Below, one piece after another: positions 1 to 8,230 of a DNA stretch of 64,000 bases. This DNA comes from an uncultured Rhodospirillaceae bacterium. Lineage in GTDB: Bacteria; Pseudomonadota; Alphaproteobacteria; Azospirillales; Azospirillaceae. How positions within the stretch are numbered: the first letter of the stretch is position 1; the number at the start of each line of letters is the position of its first letter. The stretch is taken from contig CALBDS010000053.1 of the NCBI GenBank assembly GCA_937927415.1, positions 62,001-126,000 of the forward strand. Reading direction: 5' to 3'. The notes under the pieces were generated by a model. That model had not been told where the DNA came from. It saw nothing but the letters and a program-made list of their open reading frames with translations, and made no database searches. Position numbers and translations under genes: made by a program.

Positions 1-296
1 AACGCGCCGCCACCCTCAAGCGGCTGCTGGCCGACGCCGGGCTGCCGGTGATGCCCTCGGTCAGCCACATCGTCCCGGTGATGGTCGGTGATGCCAAACG
101 CTGTAAGCGCGCGTCGGACCTGCTGATGGAACGCCACAACATCTATGTGCAGCCCATCAACTATCCCACCGTGCCGCGCGGTGCCGAACGGCTGCGCTTC
201 ACGCCCACCCCGCTGCACACCGACGCCATGATGGCCACGCTGGTGGCGGCGCTGCGGGACGTGTGGGACGCGCTGGAGTTGCGGCTGGCGGCCTGA
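1..296 (+). CDS. hemA: 5-aminolevulinate synthase, C-terminal part
   Basis: This is the last 97 codons of a gene that begins before the window; the reading frame starts at base 3. The tail carries SHIVPVMVGD, IYVQPINYPTVPRG and ERLRFTPTPLH, which are hallmark C-terminal motifs of ALAS. This PLP enzyme condenses glycine and succinyl-CoA to 5-aminolevulinate, the first step of haem synthesis by the C4 (Shemin) route used by alphaproteobacteria. The catalytic lysine lies upstream and cannot be seen. The gene converges with the glycosylase-like gene, leaving only 25 bases between them. Confidence 0.95.
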   Translation, partial: RAATLKRLLADAGLPVMPSVSHIVPVMVGDAKRCKRASDLLMERHNIYVQPINYPTVPRGAERLRFTPTPLHTDAMMATLVAALRDVWDALELRLAA

Positions 297-321
297 GGGG
301 CCGTCTCCCGGCGGGCGGGGG

Positions 322-915
322 TTATGCCTTCGCCCGTTCCACCGCCAGGGCGAGATCGGCGCGGAAGGTGGGGAGTTCCACCAACTGCCCGCGCAGCAGA
401 TAGCTGGGGTGGAAGGTGGGCACCACCACCGCCCCCGGCACCATGCGGCAGGGCAGCACCTGCCCGCGCAGAGCCATGATGCCGTTCTGGCCGGTCAGCG
501 CCCACAGCGGCGTACGCCCCAGCGCCACGATCACCGTGGGGGCATAGGCGGTCAAGGCGTCTCGCAGCGCCTCCAGATCGGTGGCGAACGCCGCCAGCAC
601 CCGGTCGGAGGTGCCGAACGGCCCCCAGTCCTCGGCCAGGGCCAGCCCCTCCTTGCGCGCGCGGGTGCGTGAGGCGAAGAAGTGTCCGACCTTGTTCCCC
701 GGCGGCTGGCGGCGGAACACGTTGGCCACCAGCACCGCCGCCCGGTCGATGCCCACCGCCGCCAGGCTTTCGTCCAGCAACCGCCCGCTGCGCCCGACGA
801 AGGGCACGCCCTGGCGGGCTTCCTCGGCCCCCGGCGCTTCGCCCACGATGGCCAGACGCACCCCGCCGGGATCGCGGGTGGGCTGCTGATAGGGCACGAA
901 GGGCAGATCGGTCAT
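322..915 (-). CDS. Uracil-DNA glycosylase superfamily protein lacking Fe-S cysteines
   Basis: 197 residues. Family motifs are seen in order: GEAPGAEE near residue 26 (the water-activating loop in family 4 UDGs), FVGRSGRLLD, NVFRRQPPGNK and HPSYLLR near the C-terminus (the DNA-intercalation loop). Family 4 enzymes bind a 4Fe-4S cluster with four cysteines, two at the N-terminus and one in the NVxKCRPPGN motif. Here the N-terminus has none, the motif has R for C, and the only cysteine is near residue 155. It is therefore probably a cluster-free relative. A role in base-excision repair of uracil is inferred from the family. It appears to be a single-gene unit converging on hemA. Confidence 0.85.
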   Translation of the reverse strand: MTDLPFVPYQQPTRDPGGVRLAIVGEAPGAEEARQGVPFVGRSGRLLDESLAAVGIDRAAVLVANVFRRQPPGNKVGHFFASRTRARKEGLALAEDWGPFGTSDRVLAAFATDLEALRDALTAYAPTVIVALGRTPLWALTGQNGIMALRGQVLPCRMVPGAVVVPTFHPSYLLRGQLVELPTFRADLALAVERAKA

Positions 916-1041
916 GATGCGGGATCCGGCAGTGTCGGAAGACGCCCCGCTATACTGCGGGGGCGGGGTTCAAGGCCAGCTTGCCGTGGGATGCCCCGGC
1001 CCCCACCTTCACGGGAACGACGATCACACCCGGAGGGAATG

Positions 1042-1398
1042 ATGAGCGACGCGACATCAACACCTGAAACTCTGGCCGCCGGCACCTGTGAACCCTGCCG
1101 CGGCGGCGTTCCCCCCATGGACCGGGCGGAGGCCGAAAGCCTGCTGGCCCAAGTGCCGGGGTGGACTCTCGGGGATGGCCCCGACCATCTGGTGCGCACC
1201 GTCCGCTTTCCCGACTTTCTCAGCGCCCAGAATTTCGCGGTCGCGGTCGGCGGCGTGTGCGAGGAGCAGGGGCATCACGCCGACATCGCCTATGGCTGGG
1301 GCTATTGCACCGTCAAATTCTGGACGCACAAGATCAACGGGCTGCACCGCAACGATTTCATGATGGCGGCAAAGGTGAATGCCCTGCTGCCGTCATAA
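1042..1398 (+). CDS. phhB: 4a-hydroxytetrahydrobiopterin dehydratase (pterin-4a-carbinolamine dehydratase)
   Basis: 118 residues. The core shows EEQGHHADIAYGWGY followed by VKFWTHKINGLHRND, matching the PCD signature with the paired histidines and the WTH and final D positions. The enzyme dehydrates 4a-hydroxytetrahydrobiopterin, recycling the cofactor of aromatic amino-acid hydroxylases. Two ATGs lie in tandem (1039 and 1042). GGAGG at 1032-1036 is better spaced for 1042. The N-terminal 30 residues, with two cysteines, are a poorly conserved extension. The 3' end overlaps the cupin gene tail-to-tail by 41 bases. Confidence 0.9.
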   Translation: MSDATSTPETLAAGTCEPCRGGVPPMDRAEAESLLAQVPGWTLGDGPDHLVRTVRFPDFLSAQNFAVAVGGVCEEQGHHADIAYGWGYCTVKFWTHKINGLHRNDFMMAAKVNALLPS

Positions 1399-1780
1399 GC
1401 ACCATCCGCTGGGGCGCTGTGTGCACCGCCAGCCAGACGGTGGCACGGTCGGCGGGTGTCCACAGGATGCGGTGGCGGGTGTGGGCCGGCAGGTGCAGCC
1501 AGTCCCCCGGCTGCAGCAGCCGGGGGTCGTCCTGTCCGGCGATTTCCATCACCGCCGCCCCGGACACCAGCAGCACGAATTCGTCCCAATCCTGATCGTA
1601 CCAGAAGCCGGGGGGCGACCGCTGGCCGGTGGACACGATGCGCTCCACCCGCGTGCCGGGCATGGCGGCCAGCGTGTCGAACCGCTCGTCGCCGCCGCCC
1701 AGATGGGGACCGGCCCAGCCGGGGGCGCCGGCTCCGCTGACATCCGGTTGAGGCACGTCGGCAAACAGGTTTCCGATCAT
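1358..1780 (-). CDS. Small cupin-domain protein
   Basis: 140 residues with a single cupin barrel: DEFVLLVSGAAVMEI gives the first motif and LQPGDWLHLPAHTRHRILW the second. The second motif keeps histidines, but the first has no clear HxH, so metal binding is doubtful. The function is unknown. Its ATG overlaps the stop of the upstream epimerase gene by four bases (ATGA), so the two are probably translated together and may act in one pathway. The C-terminus extends into the pterin dehydratase gene on the opposite strand. Confidence 0.8.
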   Translation of the reverse strand: MIGNLFADVPQPDVSGAGAPGWAGPHLGGGDERFDTLAAMPGTRVERIVSTGQRSPPGFWYDQDWDEFVLLVSGAAVMEIAGQDDPRLLQPGDWLHLPAHTRHRILWTPADRATVWLAVHTAPQRMVLMTAAGHSPLPPS

Positions 1781-2769
1781 CCCCACACCTCCCGTTCCGG
1801 CGGATGGACCAGGGCGCCGTCGTACCGCAGCCCCGGAACACGATCTTGGGCCAGCAGCAGCGGCCCGTCCAGATCGGCGAAGCGGGCATTCTGTCCCACC
1901 AGAACCGCCGGCGCCATCGCCAGCGAGGTGCCGACCATGCACCCCACCATCACCCCGAAGCCCAATGCCTCCGCCGCCGCCTTCAGCGCCAGCGCCTCGG
2001 TCAGGCCGCCGGCCTTGTCCAACTTGATGTTCACCACCTGATACAGCCCCACCAGCCGCTCCAGCCCGGCGCGGTCGTGCAGCGATTCGTCGGCCCCCAG
2101 CGGCACGGGGCAGGACAGGCCGCGCAACGCCTCGTCCTGGCCGGCGGGCAGGGGCTGTTCGATCAACTCCACGCCTAAGGCCGCCATCTCCGGGGCGTAG
2201 CGGTGCAGGTGATCCAGGCTCCAGGCTTCGTTGGCGTCCACCACCAGCCGGGCGTCCGGGGCGGCGGCGCGCACGGCGCGCACCCGTTCCACGTCGCCGT
2301 CGCCGGTCAGCTTGGTCTTCAGCAGCGGATGGCGGGGAGCGGCATCGCGGGCCGCCGCCGCCATCGCGTCCGGCGTATCGACGCTGAGGGTGAAACAGGT
2401 CAGCAGCGGGCGCGGTTCCGCGGCCAGACCGGCCAGCCGCCACGCCGGCACACCGCTCCGCTTGGCGTCCAGATCCCACAGGGCGCAGTCCAGGGCGTTG
2501 CGCGCGGCCCCGGCGGGCAGGCGGTCCTGAAGCCCGGCGCGGTCCAGCCCGGCGGCCACGGGCGGAGCCATGGCGTCCAGCGCCGCCACCACCCCGTCCA
2601 CCGTTTCGCCGTAGCGGCGATAGGGCACGCATTCACCGCGGCCGGTGTGGCGGCCGTCGGTCACCTCGGCCACCACCACCTCGGCGGTGGTGCGGGCGCC
2701 GCGGGCGATACGGAAGACGCCGCGGATGGGAAAATCCTCGCGGCGGACGGTCAGGCGAAGGCTGGTCAT
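1777..2769 (-). CDS. Enolase-superfamily dipeptide epimerase (L-Ala-D/L-Glu epimerase type)
   Basis: 330 residues. The enolase-superfamily signature residues of the muconate-lactonizing subgroup are all visible: KTKL near residue 150 (KxK catalytic base), VDANEAW (metal Asp), IEQPL (metal Glu), GADES (metal Asp) and NIKLDK (second catalytic Lys). These fit 1,1-proton-transfer enzymes that epimerise L-Ala-D-Glu and related dipeptides in murein-peptide recycling. The exact dipeptide cannot be read from motifs. It is first in a two-gene unit with the cupin gene, joined by an ATGA overlap. Confidence 0.88.
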   Translation of the reverse strand: MTSLRLTVRREDFPIRGVFRIARGARTTAEVVVAEVTDGRHTGRGECVPYRRYGETVDGVVAALDAMAPPVAAGLDRAGLQDRLPAGAARNALDCALWDLDAKRSGVPAWRLAGLAAEPRPLLTCFTLSVDTPDAMAAAARDAAPRHPLLKTKLTGDGDVERVRAVRAAAPDARLVVDANEAWSLDHLHRYAPEMAALGVELIEQPLPAGQDEALRGLSCPVPLGADESLHDRAGLERLVGLYQVVNIKLDKAGGLTEALALKAAAEALGFGVMVGCMVGTSLAMAPAVLVGQNARFADLDGPLLLAQDRVPGLRYDGALVHPPEREVWG

Positions 2770-2916
2770 GACGGCTCGGACGGGCGGAAAGGGAAACGGT
2801 CGGGCGGCCAGTGTAGCCGCAAGTCGCCGTCTATATCATCCGGACAGGTGGGCAAGCCGGGGAAAATCAGGCAGTATCTGACACGTGTTGTCAACTTTGG
2901 GAAAGGAGGTGATCCG

Positions 2917-3087
2917 ATGTCTCATGGCGTGAAATCGGCGGCCGCGGTGCTGCTGGCTTTGGGTGCGCTGTTGACGGCGGGGATTGCCAACGCCGACTGC
3001 GGTCCCACCCATTCCGCACAGGTGACGCAGCCGGCTCCCGGCGAACCGTCGGCGCCGGCCAGACCGGCCACCGACGCGCGGGGCTGA
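2917..3087 (+). CDS. Small secreted protein, 56 residues, unknown function
   Basis: A textbook Shine-Dalgarno AAAGGAGGT at 2902-2910 lies six bases before the ATG, which argues strongly that this small frame is translated. The protein starts with a typical signal peptide (VKSAAAVLLALGALL core, cleavage likely after IANA). This leaves a mature peptide of about 30 residues rich in Pro, Ala and Thr with one Cys. A rho-independent terminator follows 40 bases later, so the gene is monocistronic. I do not recognise a family. Confidence 0.65.
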   Translation: MSHGVKSAAAVLLALGALLTAGIANADCGPTHSAQVTQPAPGEPSAPARPATDARG

Positions 3088-3128
3088 CCGGCGCCTGCCG
3101 CCGATGCTCCCATGTTTTGATGAAGAGG

Positions 3129-3157
3129 AAAGGCCGTCCCTTGCGGGACGGCCTTTT
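3129..3157 (+). terminator. Rho-independent terminator of the small secreted-protein gene
   Basis: AAAGGCCGTCCC, loop TTGC, GGGACGGCCTTTT: a 12-base perfect stem ending in a T-run, about 40 bases after the stop. The A-run on the other side makes it usable from the minus strand as well, where the MCP-Cache gene ends at 3230. Confidence 0.9.
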
Positions 3158-3229
3158 CGTTGGATCGGTCTGCGGCTCGGGCGGGAGAGCGGGAGGGGAG
3201 AGGCCGGGGCCGAGCCGGACCGACGGGCG

Positions 3230-4258
3230 TCAGCGTTTCTGGATGATGACCCCGTACCAGCCCAACCCGCGGTAGGTTTCATAGCCGGGCGTCACGGAGA
3301 AGCCGACGAAACCGCCGTCGTTGTCGGTGTAATGGCCCATGGTGCGGCCGTTGGTGCGCAGGTGGATGGCTTCGCTCAGCACCCCGCGCCCGTCCGAGGC
3401 GGCGATGACCCGGTGGCGGGCATCCACCAGCAGGCAGCGGGTGTACGCGCGTTCGGCGTCGTCCAGACGCACGCCCTCGACCACCGCCTTGGCCTGGGGT
3501 TCCCAGTCGAAGAAGATGCCCAGCACGCCGATCACCTCGCCATCGGCCCGGCCGCCGCGGCGGATGGCGGTGGCATAGGTGGCGACGGTGCGGCCGTCGA
3601 GCTGGCGGTTGTGGCTGACGTCATCGACGGTGAATTCGCCGCCGTTGCGGGTGGCCAGCGCCTGACGGAACCACGCGGTGTCCGACACCCGCGCGCCCTT
3701 GGCGCCGGGATAGCGGGAGGGGCGGCCGGTGGCGATGACCTCGCCCTTCAGATCCACCACCCACAGGTCGAGATAGACCGTGTAGGATTCCAGAATGACG
3801 CCCAGACGGTACGAGGCATGCTCGCGCGCTTCTTCCGTCGGGTTTTCGGCGCAATTGACCATGGCGCTGTCGGTGGCCCACCAGCGCACGTCACACGACC
3901 GTTCATACAGGTTGCGGTCGATGATCTCGATCATGTTCAGGGCAAGATCGGCCAGCCGGCGGCCGTGCATCTCCTGCACCATTTCGCTGCCGGCAGACGT
4001 CAGGTGATCCACCCGCGCGGTGATCTCGCTGCGCAGCGACTTGGTGATGGTGTTCACCTGGGTGGAGATTTCCGACACCTCGTTCGCCACCACCGCGAAA
4101 CCGCGCCCGGCATCCCCGGCCCGGGCCGCTTCGATCAGGGCGTTCATCGCCAGCATCTTGGTGCGGCGGGTAATGTCCTCGATCGCTGCAACTTTTTTCG
4201 ACGCGACGTCCAGAACTTCGCGCGAAAGATCAAACAACTGGTTCGTTCCCACACTCAT
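3230..4258 (-). CDS. Soluble MCP-like protein with N-terminal signalling tip and C-terminal Cache domain
   Basis: 342 residues from the chosen ATG, which has GGAGAA six bases upstream; an in-frame start at 4312 is possible but has no such site. Residues 20-80 resemble the conserved hairpin tip of methyl-accepting chemotaxis proteins (NALIEAARAGDAGRGFAVVANEV). The C-terminal part, from about residue 150, looks like a Cache ligand-binding domain (YLDLWVVDLKGEVIATGRP, AWFRQAL, IGVLGIFFDWEP). No membrane segment is evident. The order is reversed compared with normal chemoreceptors, where Cache is N-terminal and periplasmic. It is probably a cytoplasmic sensor coupling to CheA/CheW arrays. It lies downstream of an MCP and an Aer-like PAS gene on the same strand but has its own 292-base leader. 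Confidence 0.8.
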   Translation of the reverse strand: MSVGTNQLFDLSREVLDVASKKVAAIEDITRRTKMLAMNALIEAARAGDAGRGFAVVANEVSEISTQVNTITKSLRSEITARVDHLTSAGSEMVQEMHGRRLADLALNMIEIIDRNLYERSCDVRWWATDSAMVNCAENPTEEAREHASYRLGVILESYTVYLDLWVVDLKGEVIATGRPSRYPGAKGARVSDTAWFRQALATRNGGEFTVDDVSHNRQLDGRTVATYATAIRRGGRADGEVIGVLGIFFDWEPQAKAVVEGVRLDDAERAYTRCLLVDARHRVIAASDGRGVLSEAIHLRTNGRTMGHYTDNDGGFVGFSVTPGYETYRGLGWYGVIIQKR

Positions 4259-4455
4259 CGCCGCTTCTCCCAGCCCGTTAGCGGATCTGTTGAGTGTCTG
4301 GACTATCAACAATCATGCCACCACCCGAACGCCCGCGTTTCGACCAAGCCCCATTCCTTTAATTTCCGCATGTGCGAAGGATCTTTCGCCTGTGCGGAAT
4401 GGGCGCGGAGCCTACAAGAAAAAGCTTAGGAAGGATGCGGTTATGATGAGTTTTG

Positions 4456-4508
4456 AGGCAAAAAGAAAAGAAACGCTGCAATGCGCTTAAGGCATAGGCA
4501 GCGTTTCC
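4456..4508 (-). terminator. Terminator downstream of the MCP gene
   Basis: GAAACGCTGC (4470-4479) pairs with GCAGCGTTTC (4498-4507), with an extra inner ATGC/GCAT pairing. Read on the minus strand the stem is followed by CTTTTCTTTTTG. It lies about 45 bases after the stop of the MCP gene. The rest of 4259-4550 is comparatively AT-rich and probably holds the promoter of the MCP-Cache gene; I see no gene in it. Confidence 0.8.
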
Positions 4509-4550
4509 ATTTCATTTACCAAGGCAAAAAAACCACAATTTATCTATGGT

Positions 4551-5861
4551 TTAGGCGACTTTGTGGATCTCCTCGAGGAAGACCTGTACTTCGTGTGTCA
4601 AACGATCAGCCTGGGCAGCCATTTGTTCGGACGCCGCGAACACTTCATGGGCAGTGCCGCTGGCGCGTTCGGCGGCGTTGGTCACATCCTGAATATCATC
4701 GGACACGGCACGGGTGCCCGACGCCGCCTGTTCCATGCTGTCCACGATGTTGCGGATGGCCCCGCCCTGGCGGTCGATGGCCGATGCGATGCCGCCGGCG
4801 ATGCCGTTGATGTCGTGGATGGTGCGGGCGATGCTCATGATCGCACCCACCGCCTGATCGGTGGATGACTGGATGTTGGCGATCTGGCTGGCGATGTCGC
4901 CGGTGGCCCGCCCGGTCTGGTCGGCCAGCCGCTTGACCTCCTGCGCCACCACGGCGAATCCCTTGCCGGCCTCTCCCGCGCGGGCGGCTTCGATGGTGGC
5001 GTTCAGCGCCAACAGGTTGGTCTGGCTGGCGATGTCGGAAATCAGGGTCACCACGTCGCCCACGGTGCGGGCGGCCCCCGACAACTCACTGACCACCTGA
5101 TTGGTGCGTTCCGCCTCGGTGGCGGCGTTGGACGCGACGCTGGCCACCTCGTCCACCTTGCGGGCGATGTCGGTCATGGAGGAGGACAATTCCTCGGTGG
5201 CGGCGGCGACGCAATCGACGCTGGATCCGGTCTGGGCGGCGGCGGCGGCCACCGACGACGCCTTGCCGGTGGCGGTCTGGGCGTCGGATTCCATGGTGCG
5301 GGCGGTCATTTCCAACTGGTGCGCGGTGCCGGCCACCTCGGCGCACACCTGGCGGATGTGCCCCTCGAACCGCTCGGTCACCCCGGCGAACCCCTTGACC
5401 CGTTCCGCCATGGCGCCGGTGGCGGAATTGATGGTGCTGCTGGCGCGCAGGAAGCTGCCCTGCATCCCGGTCAGCAGGATGCGGCGGAAGTATTTGTTGG
5501 ACGACACGTAATGCATCGACGCCGCCGCCTCGCGGATGAAGGCGTCGGTGCGGTCGATCATGTCGTTGACGGCGTGCATCAACTCGCCCAGATCGCCCTT
5601 TTCGTCCACGGGGATCACGCGGGCCTCGAAATCGCCATGGGCGACGGCGTTGCAGACGGTGGTGGTGCGGCGGATGGCGGCGTTGGCCCGCCGCACGCTC
5701 ACGATGATCGCCGCCAGCCCGGCCAGCGCCACCCCCGATGCCGTCAGCCGCCCCCAGCTCCCCCCCAGCCCGGTCAGGTCAAGGGCAATGGACACGGCCA
5801 CCGCAGTCGCTGCACCGGCGGCAAACCATTGAGCCTTAGAGAGAGAAGACGAATTCGTCAT
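4551..5861 (-). CDS. Methyl-accepting chemotaxis protein without a sensor domain (Aer-like signalling half)
   Basis: 436 residues. Two membrane segments near residues 12-32 and 38-57 are separated by only a few residues, so there is no periplasmic sensor. A HAMP-like stretch follows (VAHGDFEARVIPVDEKGDLGEL), then the MCP signalling domain with the tip SQTNLLALNATIEAARAG and EAGKGFAVVAQEVKRLA. The layout matches the C-terminal half of the aerotaxis receptor Aer. The first 26 bases overlap the end of the PAS gene upstream, suggesting that the two form a split receptor. No CheR-tethering pentapeptide is seen at the C-terminus. Confidence 0.9.
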   Translation of the reverse strand: MTNSSSLSKAQWFAAGAATAVAVSIALDLTGLGGSWGRLTASGVALAGLAAIIVSVRRANAAIRRTTTVCNAVAHGDFEARVIPVDEKGDLGELMHAVNDMIDRTDAFIREAAASMHYVSSNKYFRRILLTGMQGSFLRASSTINSATGAMAERVKGFAGVTERFEGHIRQVCAEVAGTAHQLEMTARTMESDAQTATGKASSVAAAAAQTGSSVDCVAAATEELSSSMTDIARKVDEVASVASNAATEAERTNQVVSELSGAARTVGDVVTLISDIASQTNLLALNATIEAARAGEAGKGFAVVAQEVKRLADQTGRATGDIASQIANIQSSTDQAVGAIMSIARTIHDINGIAGGIASAIDRQGGAIRNIVDSMEQAASGTRAVSDDIQDVTNAAERASGTAHEVFAASEQMAAQADRLTHEVQVFLEEIHKVA

Positions 5862-6360
5862 ACCCGATGCCCTTTTCCTGCAACAGGCCGACGACGGTGG
5901 CGAACGATGCCTCCATCCCCTGCTTGCGGTCGCTGTGGCGGTTTTCGATGTCGAGCAAGGTCCGGTAGAGGGGGACCACCTTGTCCACCGCCGCCCGGTC
6001 CGGCAGCCGGCGGCTGGAGTGATAGCCGACGACGGCACCCCGGTCATCGTAGCTGGGGGTGACGTGGGCAAACACCCAATAATGATCGCCGTTGTGCGCC
6101 CGGTTCAACACATAGGCGAAAATCTCCTGGCCGGCGGCCAGCGTGTCCCACAGCAGCTTGAAAACGCACCGCGGCATGTCGGGATGCCGCACGATGGAAT
6201 GGGGGGCGCCCAGCAGTTCGGTTTCGGTATAGCCGGCCACCCGCTGGAAAACACGGTTGGCATAGGTGATCCGGCCCCGAAGGTCCGTCTTGGAAACAAT
6301 CACCTCGTCCTTGTCGAAAACCCGTTCGACCCCGGTCAGGGACACGTCGCGTCGTGACAT
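5836..6360 (-). CDS. Aer-type PAS sensor protein
   Basis: 174 residues. The PAS domain spans about residues 15-125 with ITYANRVFQRVAGYTETELLG, HSIVRHPDMPR and NGDHYWVFAHVTPSYD. These are characteristic of FAD-binding PAS domains of aerotaxis receptors. There is no membrane segment and no output domain; those parts are in the overlapping downstream MCP gene. Sensing of redox state or oxygen is inferred from the family. The 226 bases upstream (6361-6586) are relatively AT-rich, contain no gene, and should hold the promoter of this pair. Confidence 0.88.
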   Translation of the reverse strand: MSRRDVSLTGVERVFDKDEVIVSKTDLRGRITYANRVFQRVAGYTETELLGAPHSIVRHPDMPRCVFKLLWDTLAAGQEIFAYVLNRAHNGDHYWVFAHVTPSYDDRGAVVGYHSSRRLPDRAAVDKVVPLYRTLLDIENRHSDRKQGMEASFATVVGLLQEKGIGYDEFVFSL

Positions 6361-6586
6361 GATGCCTCAAAGACCGGCCATGTGGCCGGTTCTGTCTTTG
6401 GTTGTGCGTTCCTCGCTTCCAGCCTTTTTCCGTTTCGATTCATGTGAATTGCGGTACGGGTCTGGGCTGGAGATTTATGAGACTATAAACTTTCCGAGAG
6501 GTTTACATTTTTATGAGGCAGAATGGCATGCCTATTTTCTGCTCTGCGGTAAAATGTCTCTTCGCAGATGCAATGTGTGTGCGGCC

Positions 6587-7969
6587 TTACTCGGGGGGAT
6601 GGGGCACCATCAGAACCTGATCGATGGGCGGGGCGGCGATGGTGGCGATCATGCCGTCGGGCCAGCGCACCTCCACCTCTTCCACCGCCGTGGCGCTGCC
6701 CAGCCCGAAATGGGCGACCGGCTCGCCCTGACACAGATAGCCGGACCCGGCGCACACCGCGCGTTTCTGCCGCCGGTCCCCGGCGGTGCAGGTGACGATG
6801 GCGCCGCGGGCGGGGGCACCGGCGGGGGTCAACGGCTGCACCCGCAGCCAATGATTGCCGTTGGCGGGCGGGCGGTACAGCGACAGCGGTTGCGGCGCGC
6901 CTTCGCCATGGGAAATCAGCAATTCCAGCCGCCCGTCGCCGTCGATGTCGGCGGCCACGGCGCCGCAGCCCAGCCCCTTCGGCTCGGCCGCATCGCCCAG
7001 CTCCAGTTCGACCCACTGCTCGTTGCGCCAGCCGAACAGGCGGTTGGGCGCGCCGTGCAGGTTGAAGAACACCTCTTCATAGCCGTCATTGTCGAAATCG
7101 GCGGCGATGACGTTGCGCACCGGGCCGGGCAGCGACATCTCGCCATCGGCGGCATCGACGAAGCCGCCGCCCGACCGCTGGAGCCACAGCCGTTGCGGCC
7201 CCTCGCTGTTGCCCACCACCAGATCCAGCAGGCCGTCGCCGTCGGCGTCCAGCACCGCCACGCCGCGGCCGGCGCTGCGGGAATCGGCGATGCCGCGTTC
7301 CCCGGCGATTTCCTCGAACGAGCCGTCGCCCAGATTGCGGAAGAGGAAGTTCGGCCCGCCCTCGTTGGCGGCGAACAGGTCCATGCGGGCCGACATCAGC
7401 GGCAGCGCCACCAGCCCGCGCCCGCCGCCGATCAGGTCCAGCCCGGCATCCTCGGCCACGTCGGCCAGCCGGCCGTGGCGTTGCAATTCCAGCAGGCGCA
7501 GCGGCTGCCCGTCGCAGGCGATGACGAAGCCGTAGCGTCCGGCCCCCTCCCGGTCCATCACCGCGACCGACCGGGCGGGGATGCGGGTGGCGAAGACGGT
7601 GTTTTCCGACTGGCTCAGCAGATCGAACCAGCGTGATCCGAAACAGGCGAACAGCCGGTCGGCGCAATCCTTGGGGCCGCCGGCCGGGTCGCCGGTGACG
7701 ATATAGAGTTCCTCGCGCCCGTCGCCGTCCAGATCGGCGGCGGCCACCGCCAGACCGCGGCGGGTGGCGTCGGCCAGCACCGGGTCGGCGATGTCGGTCA
7801 GGCCGGCTCCGGTCCATTTCAACACACGGTTGCCGCCCCCGTCGCCGCCGGTCACCAGGATTTCCAGAACCCCGTCACCATCCACATCGGTGACCGCCAT
7901 GCCGTGGGACACCCGCGGCTCGTTGCCGGAGATCAGGTCCGTGCAGTCCAGGAACATCCGCCACCCCAT
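6587..7969 (-). CDS. FG-GAP/VCBS-repeat protein with ASPIC/UnbV C-terminal domain
   Basis: 460 residues made of repeated Asp-rich calcium-loop motifs (DVDGDGVLEILV, DLDGDGREELYI, DADGDGLLDLVV, DFDNDGYEEVFF, DIDGDGRLELLI). This is a beta-propeller of FG-GAP repeats. The last 90 residues fit the ASPIC/UnbV domain (NHWLRVQPL, VEVRWPDG), as in CRTAC1-like proteins. Such proteins are usually exported, yet no signal peptide is seen at this start. The function is unknown. The next gene is divergent, with a 261-base intergenic region (7970-8230) in which I see no gene. Confidence 0.85.
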   Translation of the reverse strand: MGWRMFLDCTDLISGNEPRVSHGMAVTDVDGDGVLEILVTGGDGGGNRVLKWTGAGLTDIADPVLADATRRGLAVAAADLDGDGREELYIVTGDPAGGPKDCADRLFACFGSRWFDLLSQSENTVFATRIPARSVAVMDREGAGRYGFVIACDGQPLRLLELQRHGRLADVAEDAGLDLIGGGRGLVALPLMSARMDLFAANEGGPNFLFRNLGDGSFEEIAGERGIADSRSAGRGVAVLDADGDGLLDLVVGNSEGPQRLWLQRSGGGFVDAADGEMSLPGPVRNVIAADFDNDGYEEVFFNLHGAPNRLFGWRNEQWVELELGDAAEPKGLGCGAVAADIDGDGRLELLISHGEGAPQPLSLYRPPANGNHWLRVQPLTPAGAPARGAIVTCTAGDRRQKRAVCAGSGYLCQGEPVAHFGLGSATAVEEVEVRWPDGMIATIAAPPIDQVLMVPHPPE

Positions 7970-8230
7970 TCGCGATCAGGCCGCCCCGTCTGCCGCGGGA
8001 CGCAAAGTCTTTGACAGATACGCCCTTGCGGCGCTTGCGTAAACCCAGACGGAAGGCAGTCTGCCATCCCCCTGGGAGGGGTAAACGGCTCCATCCCGTG
8101 CCGGTAACGGGCGGGGCGCGAGTACGGGGATACCCGCGGCGTCTTGCCATACCCGGCGTCCTGTGATCCCATGGCCAGCGGCGGGGCCGGCTGTGCGGCG
8201 CCGGCTCATGCTTCGGGGAATATTGGGGTT

